Assembly: GCF_009689585.1 (NCBI RefSeq)
Contig: NZ_AP018694.1
Span: 5,571,501-5,635,500 of the forward strand
Length of the DNA stretch: 64,000 nt
Direction of reading: 5' to 3'
Origin: Aquipluma nitroreducens
GTDB taxonomy: Bacteria > Bacteroidota > Bacteroidia > Bacteroidales > Prolixibacteraceae
Positions 28,382 through 37,246 of this stretch are shown here, one piece after another (the stretch's first letter is position 1; each line of letters begins with the position of its first letter). The notes below the pieces were generated by a model. It made no database searches and had not been told where the DNA came from. It worked only from the letters and a program-made list of their open reading frames with translations. The translations under genes were made by a program, and so were the position numbers.

Positions 28382-29194
28382 ATGTCAGGTCATTCAAGCA
28401 TTAAGGTTTATGTTTTTTATTACAAAAATGGTTCGATCCTACAAATCGATCCAATCTATCAGCCAATAATGGCCGGAAACGCAAGACACGAAGAAAAGTC
28501 TGCTATTACCGGTGATGACTCGGGCGAAAATATTTCAATAAAAAACCCTTATTACAGCGAACTTACCGGTATTTACTGGGCCTGGAAAAACACAAAACAA
28601 GATGTAACCGGAAGTTGTCACTACCGTCGTTTTTTCACTACTCAACCAGAACCATTTCTTTACAAACTGAAACGGCTTCTTTATTTTCCGGCAGGACTAT
28701 ACAAAAAACGATATGGACTGATTTATACTGAAAATACAAATCTTTTTGTTCCAAAAATCCTCAACAAACAGGAGTTAAACGATTTACTGAACCAATACGA
28801 CGCCATCCTGCCACAAGCCCGAAAACTGAAATATACCGTTGAAACTCACTATCGTCGCTATCACGACATCAACGATTTGAGACTGCTTGAAACGATACTG
28901 ATAGAAAAACATCCGGAATATCTGGATGCCTTTCATGAAGTACTCCTGGGTAATAGATTATATGCCAACAACATGTTTATTCTGAAAGATGAACATTTTC
29001 AGGAATTTATGGAGTGGTGGTTTGATTTGCTGTTCGAATTTGAACGAAGAATCGACCTGAATAATTATACTGATTATCAGAAACGAATTCTGGGCTTTAT
29101 GGCCGAACGTTTGCTTACGGTTTGGTTTAAGAAAAAGCAATTGAATTGTATTGAGTTGCCTGTTATCTATTTCAAGAAATTCAAGTTTGAATAA
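28382..29194 (+). CDS. DUF4422 family, putative glycosyltransferase
   Basis: This 270-residue protein carries the DUF4422 signature TGDDSGENISIKNPYYSELT followed by GIYWAWKN and GSCHYRRFF near the N-terminus. The family is found in capsule and exopolysaccharide loci and is thought to be a GT-A-like glycosyltransferase; that activity is inferred. Here it stands alone between fabG and mnmE rather than in a polysaccharide cluster, although the UDP-xylose genes lie about 1.5 kb downstream on the other strand. No membrane segment is evident. Confidence 0.85.
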   Translation: MSGHSSIKVYVFYYKNGSILQIDPIYQPIMAGNARHEEKSAITGDDSGENISIKNPYYSELTGIYWAWKNTKQDVTGSCHYRRFFTTQPEPFLYKLKRLLYFPAGLYKKRYGLIYTENTNLFVPKILNKQELNDLLNQYDAILPQARKLKYTVETHYRRYHDINDLRLLETILIEKHPEYLDAFHEVLLGNRLYANNMFILKDEHFQEFMEWWFDLLFEFERRIDLNNYTDYQKRILGFMAERLLTVWFKKKQLNCIELPVIYFKKFKFE

Positions 29195-29223
29195 CAAACG
29201 ATAGCTAATCCCTTCAAATAGTG

Positions 29224-29231
29224 TATTTTTG
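29224..29231 (+). promoter_or_regulatory. Probable -7 promoter element of mnmE
   Basis: TATTTTTG fits TAnnTTTG, 20 nt before the ATG at 29252, implying a leader of about 14 nt. Confidence 0.45.
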
Positions 29232-29251
29232 TGGCTTTAAATTTTTGATTC

Positions 29252-30646
29252 ATGCTCGATCAGTTAACCATTTGCGCCATAGCTACTTCTCCCGGAATGG
29301 GAGCCATTGCAACCATACGTCTTTCAGGAGAAAAAGCTCTTAAAATTGCCGATTCGGTTTTTCAGTCACCCAAATCGAAAAAAAAACTAGCCGATCAAAA
29401 ACCAAACACGTTGCATTTTGGTAGCGTAACCGACGAAAATGAGTTGATTGATGAAGTTGTCGTTTCTATATTCCGGACGCCACATTCGTTTACAGGCGAA
29501 GATGTGGTCGAAATAACATGCCACGGTTCTGTATATATCCAACAACGAATTCTCCAACTATTGATTAGCAAAGGTGCCAGAATGGCTCTACCAGGTGAAT
29601 TTACCCAACGGGCATTTTTGAATGGGAAAATGGATCTTTCGCAAGCAGAAGCAGTTGCCGATTTGATTGCATCGACCAACCGGGCAGCGCAAAAAGTGGC
29701 CATCAACCAAATGCGGGGCGGATTTTCTTCTGAATTATCGAAACTTCGGGGCGAGTTGTTGCATTTCATTGCAATGATTGAATTGGAGCTTGATTTCAGC
29801 GAAGAAGATGTTGAATTTGCTGACCGCACACAACTTAAAAATCTGGTTTCACGAATTGAAGAAATACTCAGAAAGCTTAAAAATTCGTTTCAATTGGGGA
29901 ATGTAATTAAAAATGGGATTCCGGTTGCCATTGTTGGTGAAACCAATGTAGGTAAGTCTACCCTACTCAATGCTTTACTGAACGAAGAAAAAGCGATTGT
30001 ATCAGATATTCATGGAACCACACGCGATGTAATTGAAGATGTGGTCAATATTCACGGTACTGCTTTCCGCTTTTTCGATACGGCCGGAATCCGCGAAACG
30101 ACAGACGAAATTGAAACATTGGGCATTGAACGTAGCTACAGTAAACTCGATTTGGCAACGATTGTAATTTTAGTTGTTGACACCTTAAATGCGATTGAAA
30201 TCATTACAGAGCGTGTCACTAAAATCAGGAGCAGAATTAATGACCAGCATTTAATTATCGCTGCTAACAAGAGCGATATCGGATTGCCCGAAACCATTGC
30301 TGCTCTTAAAAGTCTAAATCTGCTTTCGAATGAAAAACTGGTTTTTATTGCCGCTAAACAGAAAAGGAACCTCGATGAATTGATTCAGGAAATGCAACAT
30401 GCCGTTTCGCTTGATTCGATTAGCGAAGATGCTGTTATAGTAACCAACCTGCGTCACTTCGAAGCACTATCAAAAGCGCTTGAATCCATTGAGCGTGTGC
30501 AGATTGGGCTCGACAACCTAATCTCCGGAGATTTTTTGGCACAGGACATCCGCGAATGCTTGTATTATCTTGGTGAAATCACCGGTGAGATATCGAATGA
30601 TGAGATATTGGGGCACATTTTTAAGAATTTCTGCATCGGCAAATAG
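29252..30646 (+). CDS. mnmE: tRNA uridine-5-carboxymethylaminomethyl modification GTPase MnmE
   Basis: This 464-residue enzyme works with MnmG to modify wobble uridine 34 in tRNAs. It has the N-terminal tetrahydrofolate-binding domain (TICAIATSPGMGAIATIRLS), a helical domain, and a G domain of about residues 220-380 with G1 GETNVGKST, G3 DTAGIRET and G4 NKSD. The chain ends in the invariant CIGK, whose Cys is required for modification. It is a complete, typical-length single gene. Confidence 0.97.
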   Translation: MLDQLTICAIATSPGMGAIATIRLSGEKALKIADSVFQSPKSKKKLADQKPNTLHFGSVTDENELIDEVVVSIFRTPHSFTGEDVVEITCHGSVYIQQRILQLLISKGARMALPGEFTQRAFLNGKMDLSQAEAVADLIASTNRAAQKVAINQMRGGFSSELSKLRGELLHFIAMIELELDFSEEDVEFADRTQLKNLVSRIEEILRKLKNSFQLGNVIKNGIPVAIVGETNVGKSTLLNALLNEEKAIVSDIHGTTRDVIEDVVNIHGTAFRFFDTAGIRETTDEIETLGIERSYSKLDLATIVILVVDTLNAIEIITERVTKIRSRINDQHLIIAANKSDIGLPETIAALKSLNLLSNEKLVFIAAKQKRNLDELIQEMQHAVSLDSISEDAVIVTNLRHFEALSKALESIERVQIGLDNLISGDFLAQDIRECLYYLGEITGEISNDEILGHIFKNFCIGK

Positions 30647-30740
30647 CCAAGCAATTGTTGTGAATACTGATATTTTCAGCGACGCGCCTTATGGCAGAAT
30701 TATTACAATCCTGATCGATTTTCGAGTATATTCGTCATAA

Positions 30741-31682
30741 TTATTCTGACAATAACTGGTCAAAATATTCAATCGTTTTTGTTAATCCTTCACGCAATGA
30801 AACTTTAGGTTCCCAACCATCAAGTTTTTCCCTGGCTAACGAAATATCGGGTTGTCGTTGAGTTGGATCATCCGAAGGTAACGGCAAAAATACCAATTTT
30901 GATTTTGATCCGGTAAGTTCGATAATATTTTGAGCCAGTTCCAACATTGTAAATTCGCCTGGGTTGCCAATATTTACCGGTCCGGTAAAATCATCACCAG
31001 TTGACATCATCCGGATCATTCCTTCAACCAAATCAGAAACATACTGAAAACTACGGGTCTGATTACCGTCTCCAAAAATAGTAATATCCTGATTTTGTAG
31101 AGCCTGAACAATGAAGTTGGAAACTACACGCCCATCATCTGGTTCCATCTTAGGTCCATAAGTATTGAAAATTCGGATTATTTTAATCCGAACATTATTT
31201 TGAGCATGATAATTAACAAACAACGATTCGGCGCAACGTTTACCTTCATCATAACACGACCTGATTCCAATTGGGTTGACATGCCCCCAATAGTCTTCGG
31301 TTTGCGGATGGATGACGGGATCGCCATAAACCTCGCTGGTTGATGCCTGTAATATTTTGGCCCTGATTCGTTTAGCCAAACCAAGCATATTTACGGCCCC
31401 CATCACAGAGGTTTTAATTGTTTTTATGGGGTTGTACTGGTAATGAACCGGAGATGCGGGGCATGCCAGATTATAAATCTGATCAACCTCAATAAAATAA
31501 GGCATTGTAACATCGTGCCTGATAAGTTCAAAATAAGGATTATCGAGCAAATGAACGATTTTTTGTTTTTTACCTGTAAAGTAATTATCCATACAAACCA
31601 CTTCATTCCCCTCATTCAGTAATCTTTCGCAAAGGTGCGACCCCACAAAACCTGCACCACCGGTTACTAATATTCGTTTCAT
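30741..31682 (-). CDS. uxs: UDP-glucuronate decarboxylase (UDP-xylose synthase)
   Basis: This 313-residue extended SDR enzyme converts UDP-glucuronate to UDP-xylose. The NAD-binding [14 protein letters not shown] is at residues 6-19; the UXS-type segments [20 protein letters not shown] and [17 protein letters not shown] include the catalytic Tyr and Lys. Immediately upstream, 5 nt away on the same strand, is ugd, which supplies UDP-glucuronate, so the pair forms a two-step pathway for cell-surface sugar precursors. Confidence 0.92.
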   Translation of the reverse strand: MKRILVTGGAGFVGSHLCERLLNEGNEVVCMDNYFTGKKQKIVHLLDNPYFELIRHDVTMPYFIEVDQIYNLACPASPVHYQYNPIKTIKTSVMGAVNMLGLAKRIRAKILQASTSEVYGDPVIHPQTEDYWGHVNPIGIRSCYDEGKRCAESLFVNYHAQNNVRIKIIRIFNTYGPKMEPDDGRVVSNFIVQALQNQDITIFGDGNQTRSFQYVSDLVEGMIRMMSTGDDFTGPVNIGNPGEFTMLELAQNIIELTGSKSKLVFLPLPSDDPTQRQPDISLAREKLDGWEPKVSLREGLTKTIEYFDQLLSE

Positions 31683-31687
31683 ATGGC

Positions 31688-33022
31688 TTATTTTGAAATG
31701 ACTACCGATTTCCGTCCAATACTGTAATAATTAAATTTAATTTCCTGCATTTCTTCGGGTTCGTATATGTTACGGCCATCAAAGATCGTTTTCGATTTGA
31801 GTAGTTTTTCAATCACTCTAAAGTTTGGCATTCTGAATTCAGGCCATTCAGTAACAATAATCAGTGCATCAACATCTATACAAGCATCGTATTCATCTTT
31901 AGCATATACAATGGAATCTCCTAAAATACGGTGAGCCTCTTCCTGTGCAACTGGATCGAAAGCTACGATTGAGGCTCCTTCCTGAAGTAATTTTTCAATG
32001 ATTACTAGTGATGGTGCTTCGCGCATATCGTCAGTCTTTGGCTTAAATGCCAGACCCCACATTCCGAATTTGAGACCTTCTAGGTTTACACCGAAATGAG
32101 ATTTTATTTTTTTTATCAGAACTTCTTTTTGACGATAGTTTACTGCTTCTACAGCTTTCAGAATATCCAATGAATGGCCATAATCATCGGCGGTACGAAC
32201 TAATGCCTGAACATCTTTCGGAAAGCACGAACCGCCATATCCGGTTCCAGGATAAATGAACTTATTCCCAATCCGGGCGTCAGATCCGATTCCCTTGCGC
32301 ACCTGGCTGACATCGGCTCCAACAAGTTCGCAGAGGTTAGCGATGTCGTTCATAAAGCTGATTTTTGTAGCCAGCATAGAGTTTGCAGCATATTTGGTCA
32401 TTTCTGATGACGAGATATCCATAAACAAAATGGGATGGCCATTTAACAGGAATGCCTTGTATAATTTGCGCATGGTTTTTTCGGCTTCCGGCGATTCAAT
32501 TCCCACCACAATCCGATCTGGCTTTAGGAAGTCATCAACAGCACTCCCCTCTTTCAGAAATTCAGGATTAGATGCAACATCAAAAGGTATATTTTCACCA
32601 CGTTTGGCAAGTTCATCCAAAATAGCAGCCTTGACTTTCATCGACGTTCCGACAGGAACAGTACTTTTGGTAACGATAACCATATAATGGTTCATGTGTC
32701 GACCAATTTCACGGGCAACACCCAGTACATATTTCAAATCGGCACTTCCATCTTCATCAGGAGGGGTACCAACCGCTATAAATACAGCTTCCGAATCGGC
32801 CAAACTATCTTTCAAATTTGTTGTAAAAGAAAGACGCCCCTTTTCAACGTTATATTTAAAGATATCTTCCAATCCAGGTTCATAAATCGGAATTTGACCA
32901 TTATTAAGCATATTAATCTTTCGTTCATCAACATCTACGCAGACTACATCAATCCCAGTTTGCGAAAAACATGTGCCTGAAACTAATCCGACATAACCTG
33001 TACCAACAACTGATATCTTCAT
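31688..33022 (-). CDS. ugd: UDP-glucose 6-dehydrogenase
   Basis: The 444-residue enzyme oxidises UDP-glucose to UDP-glucuronate with two NAD+. It has N-terminal [13 protein letters not shown] (NAD site, residues 7-19), [19 protein letters not shown], and the catalytic Cys in [16 protein letters not shown] (about residue 260), then [13 protein letters not shown]. It is the first gene of a two-gene operon with uxs. Confidence 0.95.
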   Translation of the reverse strand: MKISVVGTGYVGLVSGTCFSQTGIDVVCVDVDERKINMLNNGQIPIYEPGLEDIFKYNVEKGRLSFTTNLKDSLADSEAVFIAVGTPPDEDGSADLKYVLGVAREIGRHMNHYMVIVTKSTVPVGTSMKVKAAILDELAKRGENIPFDVASNPEFLKEGSAVDDFLKPDRIVVGIESPEAEKTMRKLYKAFLLNGHPILFMDISSSEMTKYAANSMLATKISFMNDIANLCELVGADVSQVRKGIGSDARIGNKFIYPGTGYGGSCFPKDVQALVRTADDYGHSLDILKAVEAVNYRQKEVLIKKIKSHFGVNLEGLKFGMWGLAFKPKTDDMREAPSLVIIEKLLQEGASIVAFDPVAQEEAHRILGDSIVYAKDEYDACIDVDALIIVTEWPEFRMPNFRVIEKLLKSKTIFDGRNIYEPEEMQEIKFNYYSIGRKSVVISK

Positions 33023-33308
33023 GGGAAATGGGTTAAAAATTTGGTGTTTAAAAATCGATCAGTTACTTTATCATATCAAATGTAATAAATCTTAAGACTT
33101 TTAAGCAATGAGAAATGTTGATCCTCTTACTTTACACATAAAATTTTTATCTGCCTTTGAGTGGTTTTTAATTTCGTCGTCTCAAAGTTGCTAATTTAAA
33201 GTTACATGGGTTTCATTTTTATGACTTGAGACTCTAAACCTAGTATTAACACAAAAATCAAATATTCTTTCTTGAAATAATTGCTCATTTGATAGATTAA
33301 GCTTTACT
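33023..33308. other. Divergent intergenic region between ugd and the ars cluster
   Basis: About 290 AT-rich bases must carry the ugd promoter (minus strand) and the upstream part of the arsR promoter. No coding frame or hairpin was recognised before the operator at 33309. A TACTTTG, one base short of the -7 consensus, abuts the operator. Confidence 0.5.
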
Positions 33309-33335
33309 TTGTTCGTCATTTTACGAACTACGAAC
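33309..33335. promoter_or_regulatory. Candidate ArsR operator upstream of arsR
   Basis: TTGTTCGT (33309-33316), a 6-nt spacer, then ACGAAC (33323-33328) form an inverted repeat; a third half-site ACGAAC (33330-33335) ends one base before the arsR ATG. The same arms and spacer length recur at 35037-35058 in front of the permease gene. Confidence 0.75.
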
Positions 33336-33336
33336 A

Positions 33337-33663
33337 ATGCAGAAAGAAATAATTACAGAAGATCAGCAAAAAGCGGCCCGCTATGCCAAAGCAATGGGAC
33401 ACCCCATCCGGATGTATGTACTTGAATTGCTTTCAAAACAATCATGTTGCTACAGTGGCGATCTGACAGAAGATCTTCCGATCGTAAAATCAACCCTTTC
33501 GCAACACCTGAAAGAATTGAAAGATGCCGGACTTATTCAGGGTGAAATTGAAGCCCCACGAGTTAAGTATTGCCTGAACCGTGAAAACTGGAAAGAAGCA
33601 CAGGATTTATTCCGGAAATTTCTGAAAATGGACAGTGAAGAACCAATACCGAAATGTCAATAA
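33337..33663 (+). CDS. arsR: ArsR-family metalloregulator
   Basis: The 108-residue winged-helix protein has the HTH segment IVKSTLSQHLKELKDAGLI and, just before it, a vicinal cysteine pair in SKQSCCYSGDL suited to binding trivalent arsenic or antimony. It would repress its own operon by binding the inverted repeat directly upstream and release DNA on metalloid binding. The following genes resemble arsenical resistance functions, which supports the call. The inducer is inferred. Confidence 0.88.
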   Translation: MQKEIITEDQQKAARYAKAMGHPIRMYVLELLSKQSCCYSGDLTEDLPIVKSTLSQHLKELKDAGLIQGEIEAPRVKYCLNRENWKEAQDLFRKFLKMDSEEPIPKCQ

Positions 33664-33677
33664 AAACAAATAAAATC

Positions 33678-33911
33678 ATGGAAATCAAAATCTTAGGCAC
33701 TGGATGCCCCAAATGCAAAACACTTGAAAAATTGACCCGCGATGTTGTAGAACAAAATGGCATTGATGCTTCGGTCACCAAGGTGGAAGATATTGTGGAA
33801 ATCATGAAATACGGTGTCATGACCACTCCTGCCCTTGTTGTAAACGGAAAGGTAGAAATCAAAGGTCGTGTGCCTTCTTCTGACGAAATCAAGCAAGTTT
33901 TAACCCGATAA
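33678..33911 (+). CDS. Small thioredoxin-like protein (ArsE-like)
   Basis: The ATG at 33678 gives a 77-residue protein, MEIKILGTGCPKCKTLEKL, with a CPKC redox motif at residues 10-13 and the cis-Pro TTPALVVNG; a start 24 nt upstream would overlap arsR. It belongs to the thioredoxin_3 family of redox-active disulfide proteins. Together with the next two genes it matches the arsE-arsF-arsG arrangement described for nitroaromatic arsenical reduction and export in Shewanella, so an ArsE role is plausible. It is cytoplasmic. Confidence 0.8.
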   Translation: MEIKILGTGCPKCKTLEKLTRDVVEQNGIDASVTKVEDIVEIMKYGVMTTPALVVNGKVEIKGRVPSSDEIKQVLTR

Positions 33912-33920
33912 ACATTCAGC

Positions 33921-34319
33921 ATGAAAAAAATTATTTTTTTATGTATTGTACTGATGACCGTGTTTTTTTGCAATGCTCAAACAGCAAAAAAGGAAACAGC
34001 AACATCCGAAAATCAGGTAGAAGCCTATTATTTTCATAACACTGCGCGCTGTACAACATGTAAAACAGTTGAAGCTGAAGCAAAAGCTGATTTGGAAAGC
34101 CTTTATGGTAATCAGGTTACTTTTAAAGCTTTAAATCTGGAAGATGACGCGACCAAACCGATTGCCGAAAAATTGCAAGTTTCTGGACAAACGCTGTTGA
34201 TTGTGAAAGGTGATCAGAAAATAAACCTAACCAACGAAGGTTTTTTGTATGCCGTAACCAAACCAGCAAAATTAAAATCAATCATCAAAGCAAAAGTTGA
34301 CCCACTGTTCGCTTTATAA
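33921..34319 (+). CDS. Exported thioredoxin-fold protein (ArsF-like)
   Basis: This 132-residue protein has a Sec signal peptide (MKKIIFLCIVLMTVFFCNAQ) and a redox motif CTTC in FHNTARCTTCKTVEAEAKAD. Its position between a CPKC thioredoxin and a CcdA-like membrane protein matches the ArsF-family proteins of arsEFG clusters, which are proposed to take part in nitrophenyl reduction. The gene is separated from its neighbours by 9 and 3 nt, so the operon is compact. The activity is inferred from context. Confidence 0.75.
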   Translation: MKKIIFLCIVLMTVFFCNAQTAKKETATSENQVEAYYFHNTARCTTCKTVEAEAKADLESLYGNQVTFKALNLEDDATKPIAEKLQVSGQTLLIVKGDQKINLTNEGFLYAVTKPAKLKSIIKAKVDPLFAL

Positions 34320-34322
34320 ACG

Positions 34323-35021
34323 ATGGAATTTCTGACCAATATTCTGGAAAACAGCACGATGCCATGGCTATCGGCATTGGTGCTTGGATTAATGACTGCA
34401 ATCAGTCCCTGTCCGCTGGCCACCAACATCACGGCGGTAGGTTTTATCAGCAAGGACATCGAAAACTGCAACCGTGTTTTCGTTAACGGATTGCTTTATA
34501 CATTTGGTCGGGCAATTTCGTATACCGCCATTGCTCTTATCATTTTTTTGGGTGCCGATCAGTTTAAATTTTCAGGCTTTTTTCAGCTTTACGGCGAAAA
34601 AATTGTAGGTCCGTTACTAATTATCATCGGTTTATTTATGCTCGATGTAATTAAAATCAAGTTTCCGGGAATGAGCAAGTTGACCTCTAAAATGGAAACA
34701 AAAACCAAATGGGGTTATTTTGATGCCATTTTACTCGGGATGATTTTCGCACTCGCATTCTGCCCTTACAGCGGGGTCCTGTATTTTGGAATGCTTGTTC
34801 CAATGACCGTTGCAAGCGCATCAGGACTATATCTTCCATTGGTTTTCGCTCTGGCTACCGGCATTCCGGTAATCATTTTTGCATGGATACTGGCCTTTTC
34901 GGTTGGTTCAATTAGTGGAGTTTATAACAAGATGAAGAACTTTGAAATCTGGTTCCGACGAGTGATTGCTGTACTCTTTATTGTGGTGGGTATCTATTAC
35001 ATCATCAGGGTATTCTTCTAA
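34323..35021 (+). CDS. CcdA/DsbD-like membrane protein (ArsG-like)
   Basis: This 232-residue protein has about six membrane helices and the two CcdA-type Cys-Pro motifs, ISPCPLATN (helix 1) and AFCPYSGVLYFG (helix 4). CcdA/DsbD proteins move electrons across the membrane to periplasmic thioredoxins; the ArsG branch is described as an efflux permease for aromatic arsenicals. With the exported thioredoxin encoded just upstream, either role is possible: reduction of the ArsF-like protein or arsenical export. Confidence 0.8.
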   Translation: MEFLTNILENSTMPWLSALVLGLMTAISPCPLATNITAVGFISKDIENCNRVFVNGLLYTFGRAISYTAIALIIFLGADQFKFSGFFQLYGEKIVGPLLIIIGLFMLDVIKIKFPGMSKLTSKMETKTKWGYFDAILLGMIFALAFCPYSGVLYFGMLVPMTVASASGLYLPLVFALATGIPVIIFAWILAFSVGSISGVYNKMKNFEIWFRRVIAVLFIVVGIYYIIRVFF

Positions 35022-35036
35022 AAAAATTTGAAAATA

Positions 35037-35058
35037 TTGTTCGTTGTTTTACGAACAA
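35037..35058. promoter_or_regulatory. Second candidate ArsR operator, internal to the cluster
   Basis: TTGTTCGT (35037-35044), a 6-nt spacer and ACGAACAA (35051-35058) form an 8-bp perfect inverted repeat, the same sequence as in front of arsR. It lies 16 nt before the permease ATG and suggests an independent regulated promoter there. Confidence 0.8.
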
Positions 35059-35073
35059 AATTAGTCTATAAAA

Positions 35074-36096
35074 ATGAAAAATGAAAAAAATACGATCTGG
35101 ATACCACTTGCACTTCTGCCAATCTGGTTCCTGATCTATCACAACCTCCAACCTGTAACCGATTGGATTATTGACTCAATATTTGGCATGACAAAAGGAG
35201 CGCATCTTACTGAAGCACTCCGGTTCTTCGTTTTCGAGTTCCCCAAAGTGATGCTTCTGCTGACACTCATCATTTTCTTTGTAGGAATCATCCGGACTTT
35301 CTTTACTCCTGAACGAACCAGAAAAGCGCTGGAAGGTAAAAAAACATTTACCGGCAATGTGATGGCTGCAACGCTGGGTATCGTTACTCCCTTTTGCTCA
35401 TGTTCGGCCATCCCGCTGTTTTTAGGTTTTGTCGAATCAGGAGTTCCGCTTGGCGTCACGTTTTCGTTCCTGATTGCTGCGCCAATGATCAACGAAGTCG
35501 CCATTATTCTTTTATATGGATTGTTTGGCTGGCAGGTTGCCGCTATTTATGTTGGAACAGGATTAGTCATCGCTATTTTAGCTGGCTGGGTGATTGGCCT
35601 GCTGAAGCTTGAAAAATGGGTAGAACCCTGGGTGTACGAAACTCACATGGGCGATAGCGATTCAGAAGAAGAGAAACTCAGCTTTGAGAAACGAATCAAA
35701 CTCGGATACGATGCTGTGAAAGAAATTGTAGGCAAAGTATGGATTTATGTGGCATTGGGAATCCTTGTAGGCGCTGGCGCTCATGGATATGTTCCTGAAG
35801 ATTTTATGGCCGCGCTAATGGGAAAATCAGCGTGCTACTCTGTTCCACTTTCGATTTTGATTGGTATCCCACTCTATTCAAATGCAGCCGGAATTGTCCC
35901 GATTGTTTCGGTACTGATTGAAAAAGGTGCTTCGCTTGGAACAGCATTAGCTTTTATGATGTCGGTGATCGGGCTTTCATTGCCCGAAATGGTTATTCTC
36001 AGAAAAGTATTAAAACTGCCGTTAATATTTACCTTTATTGGTGTTGTAGGCGTTGGAATAATGATTGTTGGATATTTATTTAATTACATTTTTTGA
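35074..36096 (+). CDS. ArsP-like permease (DUF318/COG0701)
   Basis: The 340-residue protein has about eight membrane segments and the family hallmark TPFCSCSAIPLFLGF with a Cys-Ser-Cys motif, then GVPLGVTFSFLIAAPMINEV. Members named ArsP export trivalent methylated or aromatic arsenicals. A second copy of the arsR operator precedes the gene, which ties it to the same regulon. The substrate is inferred from family and context. Confidence 0.85.
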   Translation: MKNEKNTIWIPLALLPIWFLIYHNLQPVTDWIIDSIFGMTKGAHLTEALRFFVFEFPKVMLLLTLIIFFVGIIRTFFTPERTRKALEGKKTFTGNVMAATLGIVTPFCSCSAIPLFLGFVESGVPLGVTFSFLIAAPMINEVAIILLYGLFGWQVAAIYVGTGLVIAILAGWVIGLLKLEKWVEPWVYETHMGDSDSEEEKLSFEKRIKLGYDAVKEIVGKVWIYVALGILVGAGAHGYVPEDFMAALMGKSACYSVPLSILIGIPLYSNAAGIVPIVSVLIEKGASLGTALAFMMSVIGLSLPEMVILRKVLKLPLIFTFIGVVGVGIMIVGYLFNYIF

Positions 36097-36100
36097 TAAC

Positions 36101-36574
36101 ATGAAAACAACAGATAAACCCATCTTACAGGATTTTCATATTGAAGGAGTGAAGCATATCAATCCTTCGGATGCACTGGAAGCCATAAAAAGCGGTGAAG
36201 CCGTAATGCTTGATGTTCGTGAAATCAACGAAGTTAAACTGGAAAGCGTTCCACTCGATCGTGTTCTAAATCACCCAATGTCGGTGATTATGGATCGGTT
36301 GTCCTATATCGCCAAAGACCAAAATATTATTGTTGCCTGTCCGGGCGGTGTTCGGAGCGTTAAAGTTGCCAACTTGCTCCTCATGCACGGCTATCCAAGT
36401 GTTGCTAATCTGGAGGGCGGATTAACAATGTGGAAAGCAAAAGGATTGCCTTTTGAAAGCAATCTGTCGTTTGGCGGATGTGGCTGTAATTCAGGCACAA
36501 AATTAAATACTAACGATACACCATTGAAAAACAGTTTTACTGCTAACGATTTTAAAAATCTAAAACGGATCTAA
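36101..36574 (+). CDS. Rhodanese-domain protein
   Basis: The ATG at 36101, 4 nt after the permease stop, gives a 157-residue single-domain rhodanese; a longer in-frame start would overlap the permease. The active-site loop is VACPGGVRSVKVANLL, with the catalytic Cys, preceded by AVMLDVREINEV. An unusual Cys-rich tail (FGGCGCNSGTK) could bind a metalloid or carry sulfur. It lies in the ars-like operon and may supply persulfide or act in thiol detoxification. Confidence 0.85.
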   Translation: MKTTDKPILQDFHIEGVKHINPSDALEAIKSGEAVMLDVREINEVKLESVPLDRVLNHPMSVIMDRLSYIAKDQNIIVACPGGVRSVKVANLLLMHGYPSVANLEGGLTMWKAKGLPFESNLSFGGCGCNSGTKLNTNDTPLKNSFTANDFKNLKRI

Positions 36575-36575
36575 A

Positions 36576-36992
36576 ATGAAAACAAAATACCTTCGACAAC
36601 TATTACTGGTGATCCTATTGATTGGTGCTTTAAATACAGGCAATGCTCAAAACACAACGCAGAAAGAGAAACAAAATCCTGCAACTGAACAACAAAACAA
36701 TGCGGCAAAATACAAAGTAACCTTTATTGAGCTTGGTTCAGTACGCTGTATCCCTTGCCAGAAGATGCAACCCGTTATGAAATCGATTGAAAAAAAATAT
36801 GGGAAACAAGTAAAAGTGGTCTTTCACGATGTGTGGACAACTGAAGGAAAACCCTTTGCTGCTCAATACGGCATTGAATCTATCCCAACCCAAGTGTTTT
36901 TAGATGAAAATGGCAAAGAGTTCTCCCGGCATGTGGGTTATTTCCCTGAAGAAGAATTGGTAAAAATATTGAAGCAACAGGGAGTAAAATAA
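36576..36992 (+). CDS. Exported thioredoxin-like protein
   Basis: This 138-residue protein has an N-terminal signal segment (LLLVILLIGALNTGNAQ) and a thioredoxin fold with redox motif CIPC in VRCIPCQKMQPVMK and the cis-Pro loop SIPTQVFLDENG. It is the last gene of the ars-like cluster, 1 nt after the rhodanese gene. Its periplasmic reductant role would fit electrons delivered by the CcdA/ArsG-like membrane protein. A MITE-like element begins immediately at its stop codon. Confidence 0.85.
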   Translation: MKTKYLRQLLLVILLIGALNTGNAQNTTQKEKQNPATEQQNNAAKYKVTFIELGSVRCIPCQKMQPVMKSIEKKYGKQVKVVFHDVWTTEGKPFAAQYGIESIPTQVFLDENGKEFSRHVGYFPEEELVKILKQQGVK

Positions 36993-36994
36993 AT

Positions 36995-37208
36995 GTACTT
37001 AGCCAAATTAAGTAATTGAAATGAAATAATGTCGCATTTTAATTCGTGTTTTTATCCTGACTCACCCCGCGCATCTGCGATGCTTTGCCCCTCTCTCGCG
37101 AGAGAGGGGCGGAACGTCCGCTTTGCGGACGGAGGGGTGAGTACTTTTGAAAATACGACAATAAATTGTTCTCATTACTTAATAGAAGTTATTAGTTTGG
37201 CTAAGTAC
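36995..37208. mobile_element. MITE-like element with palindromic cloverleaf core
   Basis: Terminal inverted repeats GTACTTAGCCAAA (36995-37007) and its exact complement (37196-37208) are flanked by AAAT on both sides (36991-36994 and 37209-37212), a possible target duplication. The arms stay similar further in (TTAAGTAAT and TTGTCG segments). The GC-rich core 37060-37142 is closed by a 9-bp stem (ACTCACCCC) and holds three hairpins: 37071-37083, a 24-bp perfect palindrome 37087-37110, and CGTCCGC-TTT-GCGGACG at 37115-37131. There is no transposase inside, so it would be non-autonomous. Confidence 0.8.
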
Positions 37209-37246
37209 AAATGAAATTACAAAAAATTATAGCTGATTGAGTTAGT

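Noticed and set aside
37029-37214. 61-codon frame inside the MITE-like element
   Set aside because: It reads straight through the palindromic core and the right terminal repeat, and its PSLAREG-type peptide is what such GC-rich repeats encode by chance. There is no family resemblance.
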